Part shown: one piece after another, positions 24,471 to 35,015 of the stretch
Numbering within the stretch: position 1 is the first letter of the stretch
Layout: each line of letters begins with the position of its first letter
Assembly: GCA_902590695.1 (NCBI GenBank)
Contig: CACIXR010000009.1
Coordinates: 1 to 56,731, forward strand
From: an uncultured Alphaproteobacteria bacterium
Lineage (GTDB): Bacteria; Pseudomonadota; Alphaproteobacteria; HIMB59; GCA-002718135
DNA length: 56,731 nucleotides
Direction of reading: 5' to 3'
The notes under the pieces: model-generated
Database searches by the model: none
Seen by the model: only the letters and a program-made list of their open reading frames with translations
Told to the model about the DNA's origin: nothing
Made by a program: the position numbers and the translations under genes

Positions 24471-25581
24471 TAATCTCCTTATACAAATTTAGAGCAAATC
24501 TATCCGTCATTCCTGAAATATAATCACAAATTAATCTTTCAATTTCAATATTTTGATTTCTCCAATCTAATGGTAGTTTATTATTATTTTTTACGAAATA
24601 AGTAAACAAAGTAGATATTACCTTTTTTGAATACTGTCTTTTATCTGATAAATGACTGTGATTATAAACTTTATCAAATAAGAATTTTTTAATTATGTCA
24701 CAATTTTTCTTCATTTCATTTGAAAATGAAACAACAAAATTATTTTTCTTACGTATATCATCAATAGAATTGATATTATTTTCAATTAAATTTTTTTTTG
24801 TAGTTTCATATATATCATTTATCATATTAGATATTGAGTTTCTTAAAACTTGATACACTAGAAGTTTATTTGGAATATCTTTGTAGTGATCCTTTAAATT
24901 AATTATAATTTTTTCAAAAAAACTTAACTCTGCAATATCATCTAACGATATTAAGTTTGCTCTAATAGCATCCTCTACATCGTGATTATTATAAGCGATA
25001 TCATCAGAAATACTTGCTATCTGTGATTCTAAATAAGGTTGATCAGTTAGATTTAGATTTTGTAATTTTGAATAATTATCTAAGTGATAAGGTAAATGAT
25101 CACTCAAAATTCCATTATGTTTTATTATTCCCTCTAAGCTCTCCCATGTTAGATTTAATCCATCAAAATCAGGGTGTCTTTTTTCTATAAATGTTAAAAC
25201 TCTCAAGGTTTGATCATTATGATTAAAACCTCCAAACTTTTTCATTGAATTATCAAGTGCATCTTCACCAATATGACCAAAAGGAGGATGACCTAAATCA
25301 TGTGCGAGAGCAACTGTTTCACCTAGATCTTCATCTAATTCAAGTAATCTACAAATTGATCTTGATATTTGGGCAACTTCCAAAGAATGAGTTAGTCTAG
25401 TCCTAAAATAATCACTCTCACTTTCAATAAAAACTTGGGTTTTGTGTTTTAATTTTCTAAAAGAATTAGAGTGAATAACTCTAGCTCTATCTCTTTCAAA
25501 TGGATTTCTCAAATCATCATCTAGCTCATTATATAATCTTCCATTTGAATTATCTGGATTGGAAGCTAAATGTTTGAACAT
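24463..25581 (-). CDS. dgt: dGTP triphosphohydrolase-like HD protein
   Basis: HD-superfamily dNTP triphosphohydrolase, 372 residues, of the alphaproteobacterial type encoded before argS. It cleaves dGTP (or other dNTPs) to the nucleoside and triphosphate, adjusting dNTP pools. Metal-site motifs visible: RLTHSLEVAQISR, the HD pair in ALAHDLGHPPFGHIGE, and SISDDIAYNNHDVEDA with the distal aspartate. The N-terminal RDRARVIHSNSFRKLKHKTQ is also typical. It is divergent from erpA with a 54-base shared promoter gap. Confidence 0.92.
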   Translation of the reverse strand: MFKHLASNPDNSNGRLYNELDDDLRNPFERDRARVIHSNSFRKLKHKTQVFIESESDYFRTRLTHSLEVAQISRSICRLLELDEDLGETVALAHDLGHPPFGHIGEDALDNSMKKFGGFNHNDQTLRVLTFIEKRHPDFDGLNLTWESLEGIIKHNGILSDHLPYHLDNYSKLQNLNLTDQPYLESQIASISDDIAYNNHDVEDAIRANLISLDDIAELSFFEKIIINLKDHYKDIPNKLLVYQVLRNSISNMINDIYETTKKNLIENNINSIDDIRKKNNFVVSFSNEMKKNCDIIKKFLFDKVYNHSHLSDKRQYSKKVISTLFTYFVKNNNKLPLDWRNQNIEIERLICDYISGMTDRFALNLYKEISE

Positions 25582-25635
25582 AAGAAAATTTATATTATAG
25601 TTGTAAAAAAATAACTAATAACAATATTTAGATAA

Positions 25636-25962
25636 ATGGACAATATAATTGAAGTAACAGAAAGTGCCCAAAAACATATCAACAAGATACTTATCTCTGA
25701 AAAATCTAAATATTTTAGAATTACCGTATCAGGTGGTGGTTGTGCTGGATTTCAATATAAATTTGATTTTTCTGATAAACCAAATGATGATGATTTAATC
25801 TTTAATTATAAAAATGCTGATGTATTGATAGATAAAACTTCAATTGAATTAATAAAAGGATCAAAAATTGATTATGTTAATGAATTAATTGGATCATCAT
25901 TTAAAATTTCTAATCCACTAGCATCTTCATCATGTGGGTGTGGTACTTCTTTTTCAATATAA
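25636..25962 (+). CDS. erpA: A-type iron-sulfur cluster insertion protein
   Basis: 108-residue IscA/ErpA-family carrier that delivers Fe-S clusters to apo-enzymes. The three ligand cysteines are at 36 (GGGCAGF), 100 and 102 (SCGCGTSF). The N-terminus VTESAQKHINKIL is typical. The neighbours (dgt on one side, xthA on the other) match the alphaproteobacterial erpA locus, which favours ErpA over IscA. The next gene starts directly after its stop. Confidence 0.9.
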   Translation: MDNIIEVTESAQKHINKILISEKSKYFRITVSGGGCAGFQYKFDFSDKPNDDDLIFNYKNADVLIDKTSIELIKGSKIDYVNELIGSSFKISNPLASSSCGCGTSFSI

Positions 25963-26748
25963 ATGAAAATTACTACATGGAATGTAAATTCAGTTAATGC
26001 AAGAATAGAACATTTAATAAAATTTATAAAAAAAGATCAATCAGATTTATATTTAATTCAAGAATTAAAATGCACAAATGAAAGTTTTCCCAAAGAGGAA
26101 TTAGAAAAAATTAATTATAAATGTTATGTAAATGGGCAAAAGGCCTGGAATGGAGTAGCAATACTCAGTAAAGAAAGTATTGAAATTTCAAACTTAAAAA
26201 TTCCTAATTACCAAGATGTAAATTCCAGATTTATTGAAACAGAAATATCCTTAAAAAATATAAAAAATAAAATTAAATTAATAAATATTTATCTTCCAAA
26301 TGGAAATCCAATTGAAACAGAAAAATTTGATTACAAAATTGATTGGATGATAAATTTTAATAAATATATCAAAGAATTAATTGATAATAATCAACCAATT
26401 ATTATAGGCGGAGATTTTAATGTAATACCTAATGATGAAGATGTGTATTCACCAGAAAATTTTAAAAATGATGCTTGTGCCCATCCACTAACAAGAGAAA
26501 AATTTAGAAATCTTTTGAATTTAGGTTTTGTTGATACAGTTAAATACTTTGTTGATGGAAATACAAACTGGACCTTTTGGGGTTATAGAGGTGGAAGTTG
26601 GCAAAAAGGTAATGGTCTTAGAATTGATCATTTTCTTACTACTCCAGAAGTAACTGATTTAATTAAATCAGTTAATGTTAATCGTGAACCAAGAGGTTGG
26701 GAGAAAGCTTCTGATCACACTCCAGTTACAATTGAATTAGTTAATTAA
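25963..26748 (+). CDS. xthA: Exodeoxyribonuclease III (AP endonuclease)
   Basis: 261-residue EEP-superfamily DNA repair nuclease acting at abasic sites and 3' blocked ends. Visible: TWNVNSVNARI, the metal glutamate in LIQELKC, NGVAILS, INIYLPNGN, GGDFNV, LRIDHFL and the terminal SDHTPV. All catalytic positions are present. It begins immediately after the erpA stop and ends two bases before the convergent ilvD stop, so no terminator separates them. Confidence 0.95.
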   Translation: MKITTWNVNSVNARIEHLIKFIKKDQSDLYLIQELKCTNESFPKEELEKINYKCYVNGQKAWNGVAILSKESIEISNLKIPNYQDVNSRFIETEISLKNIKNKIKLINIYLPNGNPIETEKFDYKIDWMINFNKYIKELIDNNQPIIIGGDFNVIPNDEDVYSPENFKNDACAHPLTREKFRNLLNLGFVDTVKYFVDGNTNWTFWGYRGGSWQKGNGLRIDHFLTTPEVTDLIKSVNVNREPRGWEKASDHTPVTIELVN

Positions 26749-26750
26749 TA

Positions 26751-28481
26751 TTAAATATCAGCGTATGTATGCGTTTCGTCTTTTGCTCCTGGTTGAGTAA
26801 CAGCACCCTCGTAAGCTGGACCAACAGTTTGGGAATATTTCCATATAGATCCAGAATTATGATTAGTTTTTCTTGGTTTCCAATCATTTTTTCTCTTTTC
26901 TATTTCTTGATCTGAAAGCGTAACGTTGATTTCGCCTTTAACAGCATCAATAATAATCTCATCGCCATCTTTAAGTAAACCTATCATACCTCCTACAGCT
27001 GCTTCTGGACCTACATGACCAATGCAAAATCCTCTTGTGCCCCCTGAAAACCGTCCGTCTGTAATTAAAGCAACAGTTTCACCTAACCCTTGCCCATATA
27101 TTGCACCTGTTGTTGAAAGCATTTCACGCATACCTGGCCCTCCTTTAGGACCTTCATATCTAATTATTACCGCATCTCCTGCTTTAATTTCATTTTTTAA
27201 AACTGCGGTTAAAGCATCTTCTTCTGAGTCAAAACATTTAGCTTTTCCTTTAAAAGATAAATTTTTTAAACCTGCTATTTTTGATATACATCCATCTGGT
27301 GCAAGATTACCCCACAACCCTACGACTGAACTATTTTCACTAATTGGATTATCACATTTATAAACAACATCTTGGTTTGTAGGAAATATTACTTCTTTAT
27401 GGTTTTCAGCTATTGTTTTTCCTGTAACAGTTATACAGTCTCCGTTTATATAACCACCATCTAATAAAGATTTTATAACAACTGGTACACCTCCTACATC
27501 ATATAAATCTTTAGCAACGTACTTTCCACCAGGTTGCATATCTCCGATATAAGGAGTCGAATTATAAATTTCTACAACATCTCTTAATGTAAATTTTAAA
27601 CCCGCTTCATTAGCTATCGCAGGAAGATGGAGTGCTGCATTAGTTGAGCCTCCAGTAGCTGCAACTACTCTTGCAGCGTTTACTAATGAATCTATAGTTA
27701 CTATATCCCTTGGTCTTATATTCTTTTCTAATAAATTCATTATAGCTTTACCACTCTTTTCACCATAAGCTTTTCTTTCTTCAGTATTTACTGCTGGAGG
27801 CATAGCTGAATTTGTTAGAGCTAAACCAACTGCTTCTGAAATACATGCCATCGTATTTGCTGTAAACTGTCCTCCACACGATCCAGCAGATGGGCAAGCA
27901 ACTTGTTCAATATCTTTTAAATCTTGATCTGAGATAGTTCCTGCAGCATGTTTTCCAACTGCTTCAAAAACGTCAATAACGGTAACATCTTTACCCTTGT
28001 ATTTTCCTGGTAAGATTGAACCACCATAAATGAATACAGATGGTACATTTAATCTAACCATAGCCATCATTAAACCTGGCAAAGATTTATCACAGCCAGC
28101 AAGCCCAACTATTGCATCATAACAGTGACCTCTCACAGATAATTCAATGGAATCTGCAATGACTTCTCTGCTAATAAGAGAGGATTTCATTGCCTCATGA
28201 CCCATGGCAATTCCATCTGTTACTGTTATAGTTGTAAATTCTCTTGGCGTCCCTCCAGCATCTTTGACACCTGTCTTCACATGTTGCGCTTGATCCTGAA
28301 GAGTAATGTTGCAAGGAGCTGATTCATTCCAGGTGCTAACAACACCAACAAATGGTTGATAAATTTCATGTTCTTTCAAACCCATAGCATAATAATAAGA
28401 TCTATGAGGCGCACTTTTAGGCCCTACACTAACATATCTACTAGGTAGATTAGATTTTCTATTTGAACCTTTATCTTCCAT
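26751..28481 (-). CDS. ilvD: Dihydroxy-acid dehydratase
   Basis: Fe-S dehydratase of valine, isoleucine and pantothenate synthesis (2,3-dihydroxy-isovalerate to 2-oxo-isovalerate). 576 residues. Cluster cysteines lie in [14 protein letters not shown] and [16 protein letters not shown], plus the N-terminal region [10 protein letters not shown]. The C-terminal half carries [19 protein letters not shown]. It follows valS with two bases between, so valine synthesis and valyl-tRNA charging share a transcript, which is biologically fitting but may be chance. Confidence 0.97.
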   Translation of the reverse strand: MEDKGSNRKSNLPSRYVSVGPKSAPHRSYYYAMGLKEHEIYQPFVGVVSTWNESAPCNITLQDQAQHVKTGVKDAGGTPREFTTITVTDGIAMGHEAMKSSLISREVIADSIELSVRGHCYDAIVGLAGCDKSLPGLMMAMVRLNVPSVFIYGGSILPGKYKGKDVTVIDVFEAVGKHAAGTISDQDLKDIEQVACPSAGSCGGQFTANTMACISEAVGLALTNSAMPPAVNTEERKAYGEKSGKAIMNLLEKNIRPRDIVTIDSLVNAARVVAATGGSTNAALHLPAIANEAGLKFTLRDVVEIYNSTPYIGDMQPGGKYVAKDLYDVGGVPVVIKSLLDGGYINGDCITVTGKTIAENHKEVIFPTNQDVVYKCDNPISENSSVVGLWGNLAPDGCISKIAGLKNLSFKGKAKCFDSEEDALTAVLKNEIKAGDAVIIRYEGPKGGPGMREMLSTTGAIYGQGLGETVALITDGRFSGGTRGFCIGHVGPEAAVGGMIGLLKDGDEIIIDAVKGEINVTLSDQEIEKRKNDWKPRKTNHNSGSIWKYSQTVGPAYEGAVTQPGAKDETHTYADI

Positions 28482-28482
28482 T

Positions 28483-31110
28483 CTATTTGATAGTATTTAT
28501 TATTTGATCAATTTTTTCAATAGAAGATTTATAAATATTTGCCTCATTTTTAAATTTATTAATAATTTCTTCTGAAGCTTTATTCATGAAGTTATCATTT
28601 TTTAATTTGTCATTAACTTTGTTAAATTTTTCTTGCTCAACTTGCTTTTTCTTATTTAATTTTTTTAATTCTGCTTCTGAGTCAATAATACCATCTAAAG
28701 GGATTAAAACTGATAATGATGTTAACACAATTAAAGCTGAATTCTTATTAGGTTGAATTTTATCAAAACTAATATCTTTGGTTTTTAAAAAATTACTTAT
28801 TTCATTTTTATACGCAATTAGAAAATTATTAAGTTCTTCATTTTTTGCTTCTATGGAAATATTAATTAATTCTTTATAAGGTATATTTAGTTCTGATCTC
28901 AAATTTCTTATAGATGTTATGAATTCAATAAATATTTCGAAGTTTTTTTTAGAATTATTAAAAGAATTATTTGTTGAATAATTTTGAAAAACTTGATTCA
29001 TTAAATATGATTTATCGTCAACTAAAGATCTCCATAATTTTTCACTTATAAATGGCATAATGGGGTGTATGATCTTTAAGACTTGAATAAATGTCCATCC
29101 AGAAACTTTTTTAATTTCATCAGCAAATTTTTCATTTTCAAAATTTTGTTTAATAATTTCAATGTACCAATCACAATAAGTATGCCATACGAAATGATAA
29201 ATTTTATTGGCTATTTCATGAAACAAATACTTTTTAGTTAATTGATCAAGTTCAGTATTCAAATCATTCAATTCATTTATTATCCATTTGTTTGCATCAA
29301 AAATAATTGAATCAATTGAAATATCATCTATAAAAATTGAATTATTCAATTGTAAAAATTTTCCAGCATTCCAAATTTTATTTGTGAATGATTTATATCC
29401 TTTAACTCTAGCTTCAGATAATTTTACATCTCGTCCAGGATTTAATAGTGCTGTTAGTGTAAATCTTAATGTATCAGCGCCATATTTATCTAATAACTCT
29501 AAAGGATCAATTATGTTCCCTTTTGATTTAGACATTTTTTGTCCTTTTTCATCACGTATTAAAGGATGAATATAAATATCTTTAAATGGAGTTTCCTTCA
29601 TAAAATAAGAACCCATCATCATCATCCGTGCAACCCAAAAAAATATGATATCAAAACCAGTAACCAAAACGTTACCAGGATAAAATTTATCTAATTCATA
29701 CGTTTTATTTGGCCAATCTAAAGTAGAGAATGTCCATAGAGCAGAAGAAAACCAAGTATCTAGAACGTCTTCATCTTGTCTAAGCTCAATATCCTTTCCA
29801 TAAAATTCTTTTGCTTGATTTTGTGCCCCTTCTAGAGTTTCACTAACAAAATATTTATTATCTGGACCATACCATGCAGGAATTTGATGTCCCCACCATA
29901 ACTGTCTTGAAATACACCACGGTTGAATATTTTCCATCCAATTATAAAATGTATTTTCCCATTGTTTGGGAATAAATTTAGAACTATTATCTTTAACAGC
30001 TGATATTGGATCAACTGATAATTTTTTTGCATCACAAAACCATTGGTCTGTCAGCCATGGCTCAATAACAACACCTGATCTATCACCATATGGTATGACC
30101 ATTTGCTGTTTTTCTTCTTTAATTAATAAATTCATTTCATCTAATTTTTTTAAAATTAATTTTCTTGCTTCAAATCGATCTAAATTTTGAAATTCTTCAG
30201 GCACATTTGAGTTCAGTTTAGCATTTTCATCAAAAATATTAATAAATTCTAAATCATGTCTCTTTCCTACCTCAAAATCATTAAAGTCATGTGCAGGTGT
30301 AATTTTTACAGCTCCAGAACCTTTTTCAGGATCTGCATATTCATCAGCAATGATTGGTATTTTCTTATTTGAAATTGGTAAGTTACAAAATTTGCCAATT
30401 AGATTTTTATATTTTTCATCATATGGATGAACGGCAACTGCAGTATCGCCTAACATTGTCTCAGGTCTTGTTGTTGCAACAATGATATGATTATTTTCAT
30501 CTATAGGATATTTGATATGCCATAAACTTCCTTCAGTATCTCTTTGCTCTACTTCTAGATCAGAAATAGCTGTTAAAAGTTTTGGGTCCCAATTCACCAA
30601 TCTTTTATCTTTATAAATAATTCCATCATTAAATAAATTAACAAAAACTTTCTTAACTGCATTAGAAAGTCCTTCATCCATAGTAAATCTTTCTCTTGAC
30701 CAATCTGCAGAAGCACCAAGTCTTCTTAATTGATTACTTATCTGACCACCCGACTCTTTTTTCCATTCCCATACTTTTTCAATAAACTTTTCTCTACCTA
30801 GAGATCGTCGATCTAGGTTTGACTCACTTAATTTTCTTTCAACCACCATTTGAGTAGCTATTCCTGCATGATCTGTCCCTGCTTGCCACAATACTTCCAT
30901 ACCCTTCATTCTATGATATCTGATTAATATATCTTGAATTGTGAAGGTTAAAGCATGACCCATATGTAAGCTGCCTGTAACATTAGGTGGTGGCATCATT
31001 ATAGAATAAGGCTCACCTCCTTTTTGTGGTTTAAAACAATTTGATTGCTCCCATTGTGAATAAAGATTTTTTTCATCTTTTAAAAAATCAAAAAATTTAT
31101 CAAGCTGCAT
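28483..31110 (-). CDS. valS: Valyl-tRNA synthetase
   Basis: Class I synthetase, 875 residues. ATP site [15 protein letters not shown] (HMGH), CP1 editing domain with [17 protein letters not shown] and [15 protein letters not shown], the KMSKS loop in [13 protein letters not shown], the anticodon-binding domain, and a C-terminal coiled coil (about 810-875, Lys/Glu/Asn-rich) that contacts tRNA. It lies five bases after the small popZ-like gene, as in most alphaproteobacteria. Confidence 0.97.
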   Translation of the reverse strand: MQLDKFFDFLKDEKNLYSQWEQSNCFKPQKGGEPYSIMMPPPNVTGSLHMGHALTFTIQDILIRYHRMKGMEVLWQAGTDHAGIATQMVVERKLSESNLDRRSLGREKFIEKVWEWKKESGGQISNQLRRLGASADWSRERFTMDEGLSNAVKKVFVNLFNDGIIYKDKRLVNWDPKLLTAISDLEVEQRDTEGSLWHIKYPIDENNHIIVATTRPETMLGDTAVAVHPYDEKYKNLIGKFCNLPISNKKIPIIADEYADPEKGSGAVKITPAHDFNDFEVGKRHDLEFINIFDENAKLNSNVPEEFQNLDRFEARKLILKKLDEMNLLIKEEKQQMVIPYGDRSGVVIEPWLTDQWFCDAKKLSVDPISAVKDNSSKFIPKQWENTFYNWMENIQPWCISRQLWWGHQIPAWYGPDNKYFVSETLEGAQNQAKEFYGKDIELRQDEDVLDTWFSSALWTFSTLDWPNKTYELDKFYPGNVLVTGFDIIFFWVARMMMMGSYFMKETPFKDIYIHPLIRDEKGQKMSKSKGNIIDPLELLDKYGADTLRFTLTALLNPGRDVKLSEARVKGYKSFTNKIWNAGKFLQLNNSIFIDDISIDSIIFDANKWIINELNDLNTELDQLTKKYLFHEIANKIYHFVWHTYCDWYIEIIKQNFENEKFADEIKKVSGWTFIQVLKIIHPIMPFISEKLWRSLVDDKSYLMNQVFQNYSTNNSFNNSKKNFEIFIEFITSIRNLRSELNIPYKELINISIEAKNEELNNFLIAYKNEISNFLKTKDISFDKIQPNKNSALIVLTSLSVLIPLDGIIDSEAELKKLNKKKQVEQEKFNKVNDKLKNDNFMNKASEEIINKFKNEANIYKSSIEKIDQIINTIK

Positions 31111-31115
31111 AGTAA

Positions 31116-31400
31116 CTATTTTGAATCGAAATAATTTTTTAGTAATTTTGGGATTTTCTCATCAAGTATTTTTTCAATTTTATTTTCTACAAGATAGGAA
31201 AGTTTTTGATCTATAATATCATTAATTTCACTATTTATCTCTTCATCTTTTTGAAGTAATTTTATTGTACCATCACTGTTAACCTTTTGATTAAGTATTA
31301 AAATATTAGATGAAGAATGTTTATTTGAATCGTTTTTTTCATCCTCAAGCGCTCTTCGTATGACTTCTAAAGATTCATTGATAGAATTTTTTGTATTCAT
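31116..31400 (-). CDS. popZ: Minimal PopZ-like polar organising protein (DUF2497)
   Basis: 94 residues. The N-terminal motif INESLEVIRRALEDEK matches the PopZ helix (consensus SMEEILASIRRIISED). The C-terminal KLSYLVENKIEKILDEKIPKLLKNYF matches the helical oligomerisation region in pattern, though it is much diverged; its first 12 residues hold the ExxVE-type helix. PopZ forms the polar matrix that anchors the centromere in alphaproteobacteria. The usual proline-rich acidic linker is nearly absent, leaving about half the length of Caulobacter PopZ. Position between tolC and valS is the canonical popZ locus and is the strongest evidence. Confidence 0.65.
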   Translation of the reverse strand: MNTKNSINESLEVIRRALEDEKNDSNKHSSSNILILNQKVNSDGTIKLLQKDEEINSEINDIIDQKLSYLVENKIEKILDEKIPKLLKNYFDSK

Positions 31401-31437
31401 ATAGGTATTATAAATGTTTAATTAAATTAATAAAACT

Positions 31438-32724
31438 CTAATTATAGCTAGGAAGATACTCCTCAAATAATTTAATCAGTGAACCATCTAAAGCTAGTAA
31501 ATTAAAATAATTAATCAGATAGTTTTTATTTGCATTAAAATATTCAACATTTACGTTTAAAAGATTAGTTTCTGCTTCTATTAGATCAGTGATAGATTTT
31601 GTCCCAAGGTTGTATTCCTCTTGAGTACTTTCTAGAAGAGTATTTGCATACTCTATAGTTAATAGCGATGTATTTAAATTTGATTTACTAACTAAATAGT
31701 TTTTATAATAGTTTGATACCTCAATATTTAAACTTTCTTTAAGATCCTCTAACTCAATTTCAGTTTGTAAAATTTGAGAATTTATTTTTCTAATGTCTGA
31801 TTTGTCAATATTTTGCTGAAATATTGGAATTGTTAAAGTTAACCCCAATGTTGCATTGGTATTTTCACTTCCCGCATCTAATCGTGAACCATCCGAATAC
31901 TCAGTAGAAGCTGTTATATCTAAGATAGGTCTATTAGAACTTTTTTCTTTTGAGAGATCAAGTTCTTTAATTTTAATATTATTTTGAGCAATTAAAATAT
32001 TAAAATTATTCTTATAAACTTCAGAAAGTATGTTATCAAAATTCAAATCATCTTCTATATTTACATAATCTTCTAAATTAATGGCTTCTTTACCAACAAT
32101 TGATTTAAATGTTTTTAAACTGACTTTATAGTTTTGTTCGGCTGAAAAAAGATTTGTTTCTGCAATTGAAAAAGCACTCTCAGCATTTTTCAATTCAGTT
32201 ATGGTTGCTGAGCCCAATTCATATTTTAATTTTACTTCTTCTAAAAATCTTGAAACAGAATCAAAATTCTTTTCAGAAGCCTCTAATGATTTTTCATAAT
32301 TTATTACGGTTAAATAACCTTCTACAGCTGTTAATGATAGATCTTGAACTGTTTTATAAAAGTTTATAACTGCATTTTCGTAAACAATTTTTGATCTTTC
32401 AATTTCTAAACTTTTTTCACCACCATCATACAAATTTTGAGTAATACTAATTTTATATTTATCTGTAAAAGTCTCTGGTGTTGTTGATACACCAGCTGCT
32501 GATGTTGTATCACTATTACTATATGTACCAGAAATTGTGCCAGTAACTGTAGGAAGTTTTTTGCCTATAGCTACCTCAATAGTTTCTTTGCTTTCATTCA
32601 GTTTTTCAAAAGCAATTTTTACCTTCAAATTATTTGCGATCGTACTTTTTACAGAATCATCAATCGACAGAGCAAATATAGATTTAGAATAAATAAGTAA
32701 TAAAAATAATATAAATGATCTCAT
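31438..32724 (-). CDS. tolC: TolC-family outer-membrane efflux protein
   Basis: 428 residues with a signal peptide (1-19, FILFLLLIYSKSIFA). Two structural repeats of the OEP fold follow: long coiled-coil helices (SLEIERSKIVYENAVINFY, LEASEKNFDSVSRF) and the motif ELKNAESAFSIAETNL repeated in the second half as ITDLIEAETNLLNVNV. It forms the trimeric outer-membrane duct of type I secretion and efflux pumps. The start immediately follows the stop of the upstream PCMT-like gene, an arrangement conserved in alphaproteobacteria. Confidence 0.9.
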   Translation of the reverse strand: MRSFILFLLLIYSKSIFALSIDDSVKSTIANNLKVKIAFEKLNESKETIEVAIGKKLPTVTGTISGTYSNSDTTSAAGVSTTPETFTDKYKISITQNLYDGGEKSLEIERSKIVYENAVINFYKTVQDLSLTAVEGYLTVINYEKSLEASEKNFDSVSRFLEEVKLKYELGSATITELKNAESAFSIAETNLFSAEQNYKVSLKTFKSIVGKEAINLEDYVNIEDDLNFDNILSEVYKNNFNILIAQNNIKIKELDLSKEKSSNRPILDITASTEYSDGSRLDAGSENTNATLGLTLTIPIFQQNIDKSDIRKINSQILQTEIELEDLKESLNIEVSNYYKNYLVSKSNLNTSLLTIEYANTLLESTQEEYNLGTKSITDLIEAETNLLNVNVEYFNANKNYLINYFNLLALDGSLIKLFEEYLPSYN

Positions 32725-33384
32725 TTAAAATTTAAAATCCTCTTGTTGTTCTTGAATTTGATAACTACTCATTACATCAAATAAATACTCAGATGAATAC
32801 AAATCTTCATTTCTTATAATTTTATAAGCTTTACCCAAATTATCATATATTTTTTTAATATATATTAACCTTCCTCCATTCATTGCTAGTTGCTTCTTTA
32901 ACTTATCAGTTATTTTAAATATAGGCCCGTCAATAATAATTAAGTTGAATGGAGCTTTATCAGATAATCCATCTAATAAATTATGATTAAATAAACTAAT
33001 ATTAGTATTTTCAGTATTGTTAATATTATGTTCTAGTAATTTAAATAGTTCTCTATTTTCTTCTACAACATGAAGTTCTCTACATAGTGAGCTAATTAGA
33101 GCAGAAAAGTAGCCCGTTAAGCCGCCTATATGCAATACCTTATCATTAGGTAAAATTTTCGAATATTTTATAATTTGAGCTAGGTGTAAATTTTTAAGAT
33201 ATCCTCTTTTCTCGATTATATCTAAATTATTATCTAGGTAACAATTCTTACCTAAGCTGACATCTAAATAATTTTCTTTAGGAGTATTTTGAAATATTTG
33301 TAAGATATTTTCTTCATTAATTTTGTTTGGTCTTAATTGATTAATAACCATATTTTTTCTTGCAATTTCAAATGTTTCACTCAT
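32725..33384 (-). CDS. Diverged protein-L-isoaspartate methyltransferase-like protein (tolC-associated)
   Basis: 219 residues with a PCMT-like layout: the N-terminal FEIARKNMVINQLRPNKI is the signature of the tolC-linked PCMT family of alphaproteobacteria. The SAM-binding motif is VLHIGGLTGYFSALIS, changed from LEIGxGSGY, so cofactor binding and activity are doubtful. NLIIIDGPIFK replaces the usual IxxxAA motif and the substrate loop is altered. It may be a non-catalytic or differently acting relative of Pcm. It directly precedes tolC and its promoter must lie in the 124 bases before tRNA-Cys. Confidence 0.75.
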   Translation of the reverse strand: MSETFEIARKNMVINQLRPNKINEENILQIFQNTPKENYLDVSLGKNCYLDNNLDIIEKRGYLKNLHLAQIIKYSKILPNDKVLHIGGLTGYFSALISSLCRELHVVEENRELFKLLEHNINNTENTNISLFNHNLLDGLSDKAPFNLIIIDGPIFKITDKLKKQLAMNGGRLIYIKKIYDNLGKAYKIIRNEDLYSSEYLFDVMSSYQIQEQQEDFKF

Positions 33385-33468
33385 TTCTTAAAGGATGCTT
33401 TATATAAACCTATCATATAATCAATTATTTAAATTATATTATTAATCTTTAGAATTTTTTTTCATTAA

Positions 33469-33496
33469 TTGACTAGAAATAATATAGTGATAATTG
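33469..33496 (+). promoter_or_regulatory. Putative tRNA-Cys promoter
   Basis: TTGACT (33469-33474), 16-base spacer, TAATTG (33491-33496), ending 12 bases before the mature tRNA 5' end. The -35 box is close to consensus, which is rare in this AT-rich DNA, and the distance fits a short tRNA leader. Confidence 0.4.
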
Positions 33497-33508
33497 TCAT
33501 TTTTTTTA

Positions 33509-33582
33509 GGCTCGGTGGCAGAGTGGTGATGTAGGGGCCTGCAAAGCCTTGCACAGCGGTTCGATTCCGCTCCGAGCCTCCA
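33509..33582 (+). tRNA. tRNA-Cys (GCA)
   Basis: The acceptor stem GGCTCGG pairs with CCGAGCC, the discriminator is U, and CCA is encoded (33580-33582). The anticodon loop is CTGCAAA, giving GCA. The T-arm GCGGTTCGATTCCGC is standard. U73 is a cysteine identity element. It stands beside tRNA-Asn, a common pairing in alphaproteobacteria. Confidence 0.95.
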
Positions 33583-33629
33583 AATTTTTCTTGTTTTTTA
33601 ATTTTTTTTTATTATCAACAAAATTGTGT

Positions 33630-33704
33630 TCCTCGGTAGCTCAGTGGTAGAGCAATCGGCTGTTAACCGATCGGTCGCTGGTTCGAGCCCGGCCCGGGGA
33701 GCCA
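33630..33704 (+). tRNA. tRNA-Asn (GTT)
   Basis: The acceptor stem TCCTCGG pairs with CCGGGGA (one G-U pair), G73, encoded CCA at 33702-33704. The anticodon stem-loop ATCGGCTGTTAACCGAT gives GTT. The T-arm is CTGGTTCGAGCCCGG, slightly offset. It follows tRNA-Cys by 47 bases and ends six bases before the umuC stop codon on the other strand. Confidence 0.95.
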
Positions 33705-33710
33705 TTTTAT

Positions 33711-35015
33711 CTAAGCCTTAACTTCCACCAATTCTTCAAAACGTGTTGTGTAACATGGGGATACGTTTTCTCTTTTCATCTTCCATATTTTTTCTATACC
33801 TTCAGAAGCTATCTTTAATGTTGAACTTCCATATCTAGAATTAATATTATCAATAGTATTCATTATTCTATCTGATGTATCACGGTCATAATCAAGCAAT
33901 CCTCTGGTTACATTGTGCCTGCTAAGACCATATAGTATGATTCCAGCTTTTTTATAACGAAATCCTGGTCGATATATTTTTCTAATTCCTTCAAGAGCTC
34001 TTTTAACAATTTTTATGCTATTATTTGTTGGGAAAGGTAAGTGTAGTTTTATTGAATTTGAATATTGTTTCTCTCTTCTATTAAAATGATTTGTCAAAAC
34101 AAAAATACTCATCGACTCAGCGACTAACCCCTCTTCCCTTATCTTCTCTGATACTCTTGATCCATAAGTTGATATTGATTCCTCCAAATCAAATAATTTT
34201 TCTATTGGCTGACTAAATGATCTTGAAACACAACAACTTTGTTTATCACTTGGAACCAAATCAAGCTCTAAACACGATACGCTATTTAATTCTAGGTATG
34301 TCTTCTCTCCCACTACACCCATATTTTTTCTTATCCATCCTCTGTCCATTTGTGAAAATTGATAAGCATTATGAATATTATATTTTTTCAGGAAAAGAGA
34401 TAATCTTCTTCCAATGCCCCATACTTCTTCAATAGATGTAAATTCTAATGCTTTTTTTATTTCTATTTTGTTTTTTAGTATGCACACACCTTTATAGTCT
34501 GATTGTTTTTTTGCTAGATGATTAGCTATTTTGGATAGTGTTTTTGTTGGCCCCACTCCAACACTAACTGGAATACCAACCCACCTCTTAATCGTTTGCC
34601 TAATATGTCTGCAATAAGTGTTTAGCTCATAGTTCTCAAAACCATTTAAACCAAGAAATGCTTCATCTATAGAGTAGATTTCTACCTCTGAAGAGAAACT
34701 TGATAAAGTCTCCATTACTCTTTGAGAAATGTCACCATATAAAGAATAATTAGATGAAAAAACTTTAACATCATTTTTTTCAATAATATTTTTTGCTTTA
34801 AAATAAGGTTCACCCATTTTTATCCCTAATTTTTTTGCTTCTTTTGATCGCGCAATGATACAACCATCATTATTGGAAAGTACAACAATTGGTTTTCCTA
34901 TAAGTTTTGGATTAAATATTCTTTCACATGACGCATAAAAATTGTTGCAATCTATCAATGCTATAGATTGATTTACTGAGCTATGATTTCTATTAAGTAG
35001 TTTTGTGTATGACAT
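33711..35015 (-). CDS. umuC: DNA polymerase V catalytic subunit UmuC
   Basis: Y-family translesion polymerase of 434 residues. The palm carries the catalytic acids in ALIDCNNFYASCERIF and YSIDEAFL. GIPVSVGVGPTKTLSKIAN, the helix-hairpin-helix EEVWGIGRRL, and the little-finger domain follow. The C-terminal region (SPCYTTRFEELVEV) matches the UmuC tail DUF4113. It makes error-prone synthesis past lesions with UmuD'2 and RecA. Its ATG lies within umuD (23-base overlap), so expression is coupled to umuD under the SOS box. Confidence 0.93.
   Translation of the reverse strand: MSYTKLLNRNHSSVNQSIALIDCNNFYASCERIFNPKLIGKPIVVLSNNDGCIIARSKEAKKLGIKMGEPYFKAKNIIEKNDVKVFSSNYSLYGDISQRVMETLSSFSSEVEIYSIDEAFLGLNGFENYELNTYCRHIRQTIKRWVGIPVSVGVGPTKTLSKIANHLAKKQSDYKGVCILKNKIEIKKALEFTSIEEVWGIGRRLSLFLKKYNIHNAYQFSQMDRGWIRKNMGVVGEKTYLELNSVSCLELDLVPSDKQSCCVSRSFSQPIEKLFDLEESISTYGSRVSEKIREEGLVAESMSIFVLTNHFNRREKQYSNSIKLHLPFPTNNSIKIVKRALEGIRKIYRPGFRYKKAGIILYGLSRHNVTRGLLDYDRDTSDRIMNTIDNINSRYGSSTLKIASEGIEKIWKMKRENVSPCYTTRFEELVEVKA

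Noticed and set aside
27022..27363. 113-codon frame opposite ilvD
   Set aside because: The strand with ilvD has clear Fe-S motifs throughout; the antisense product has no recognisable pattern.
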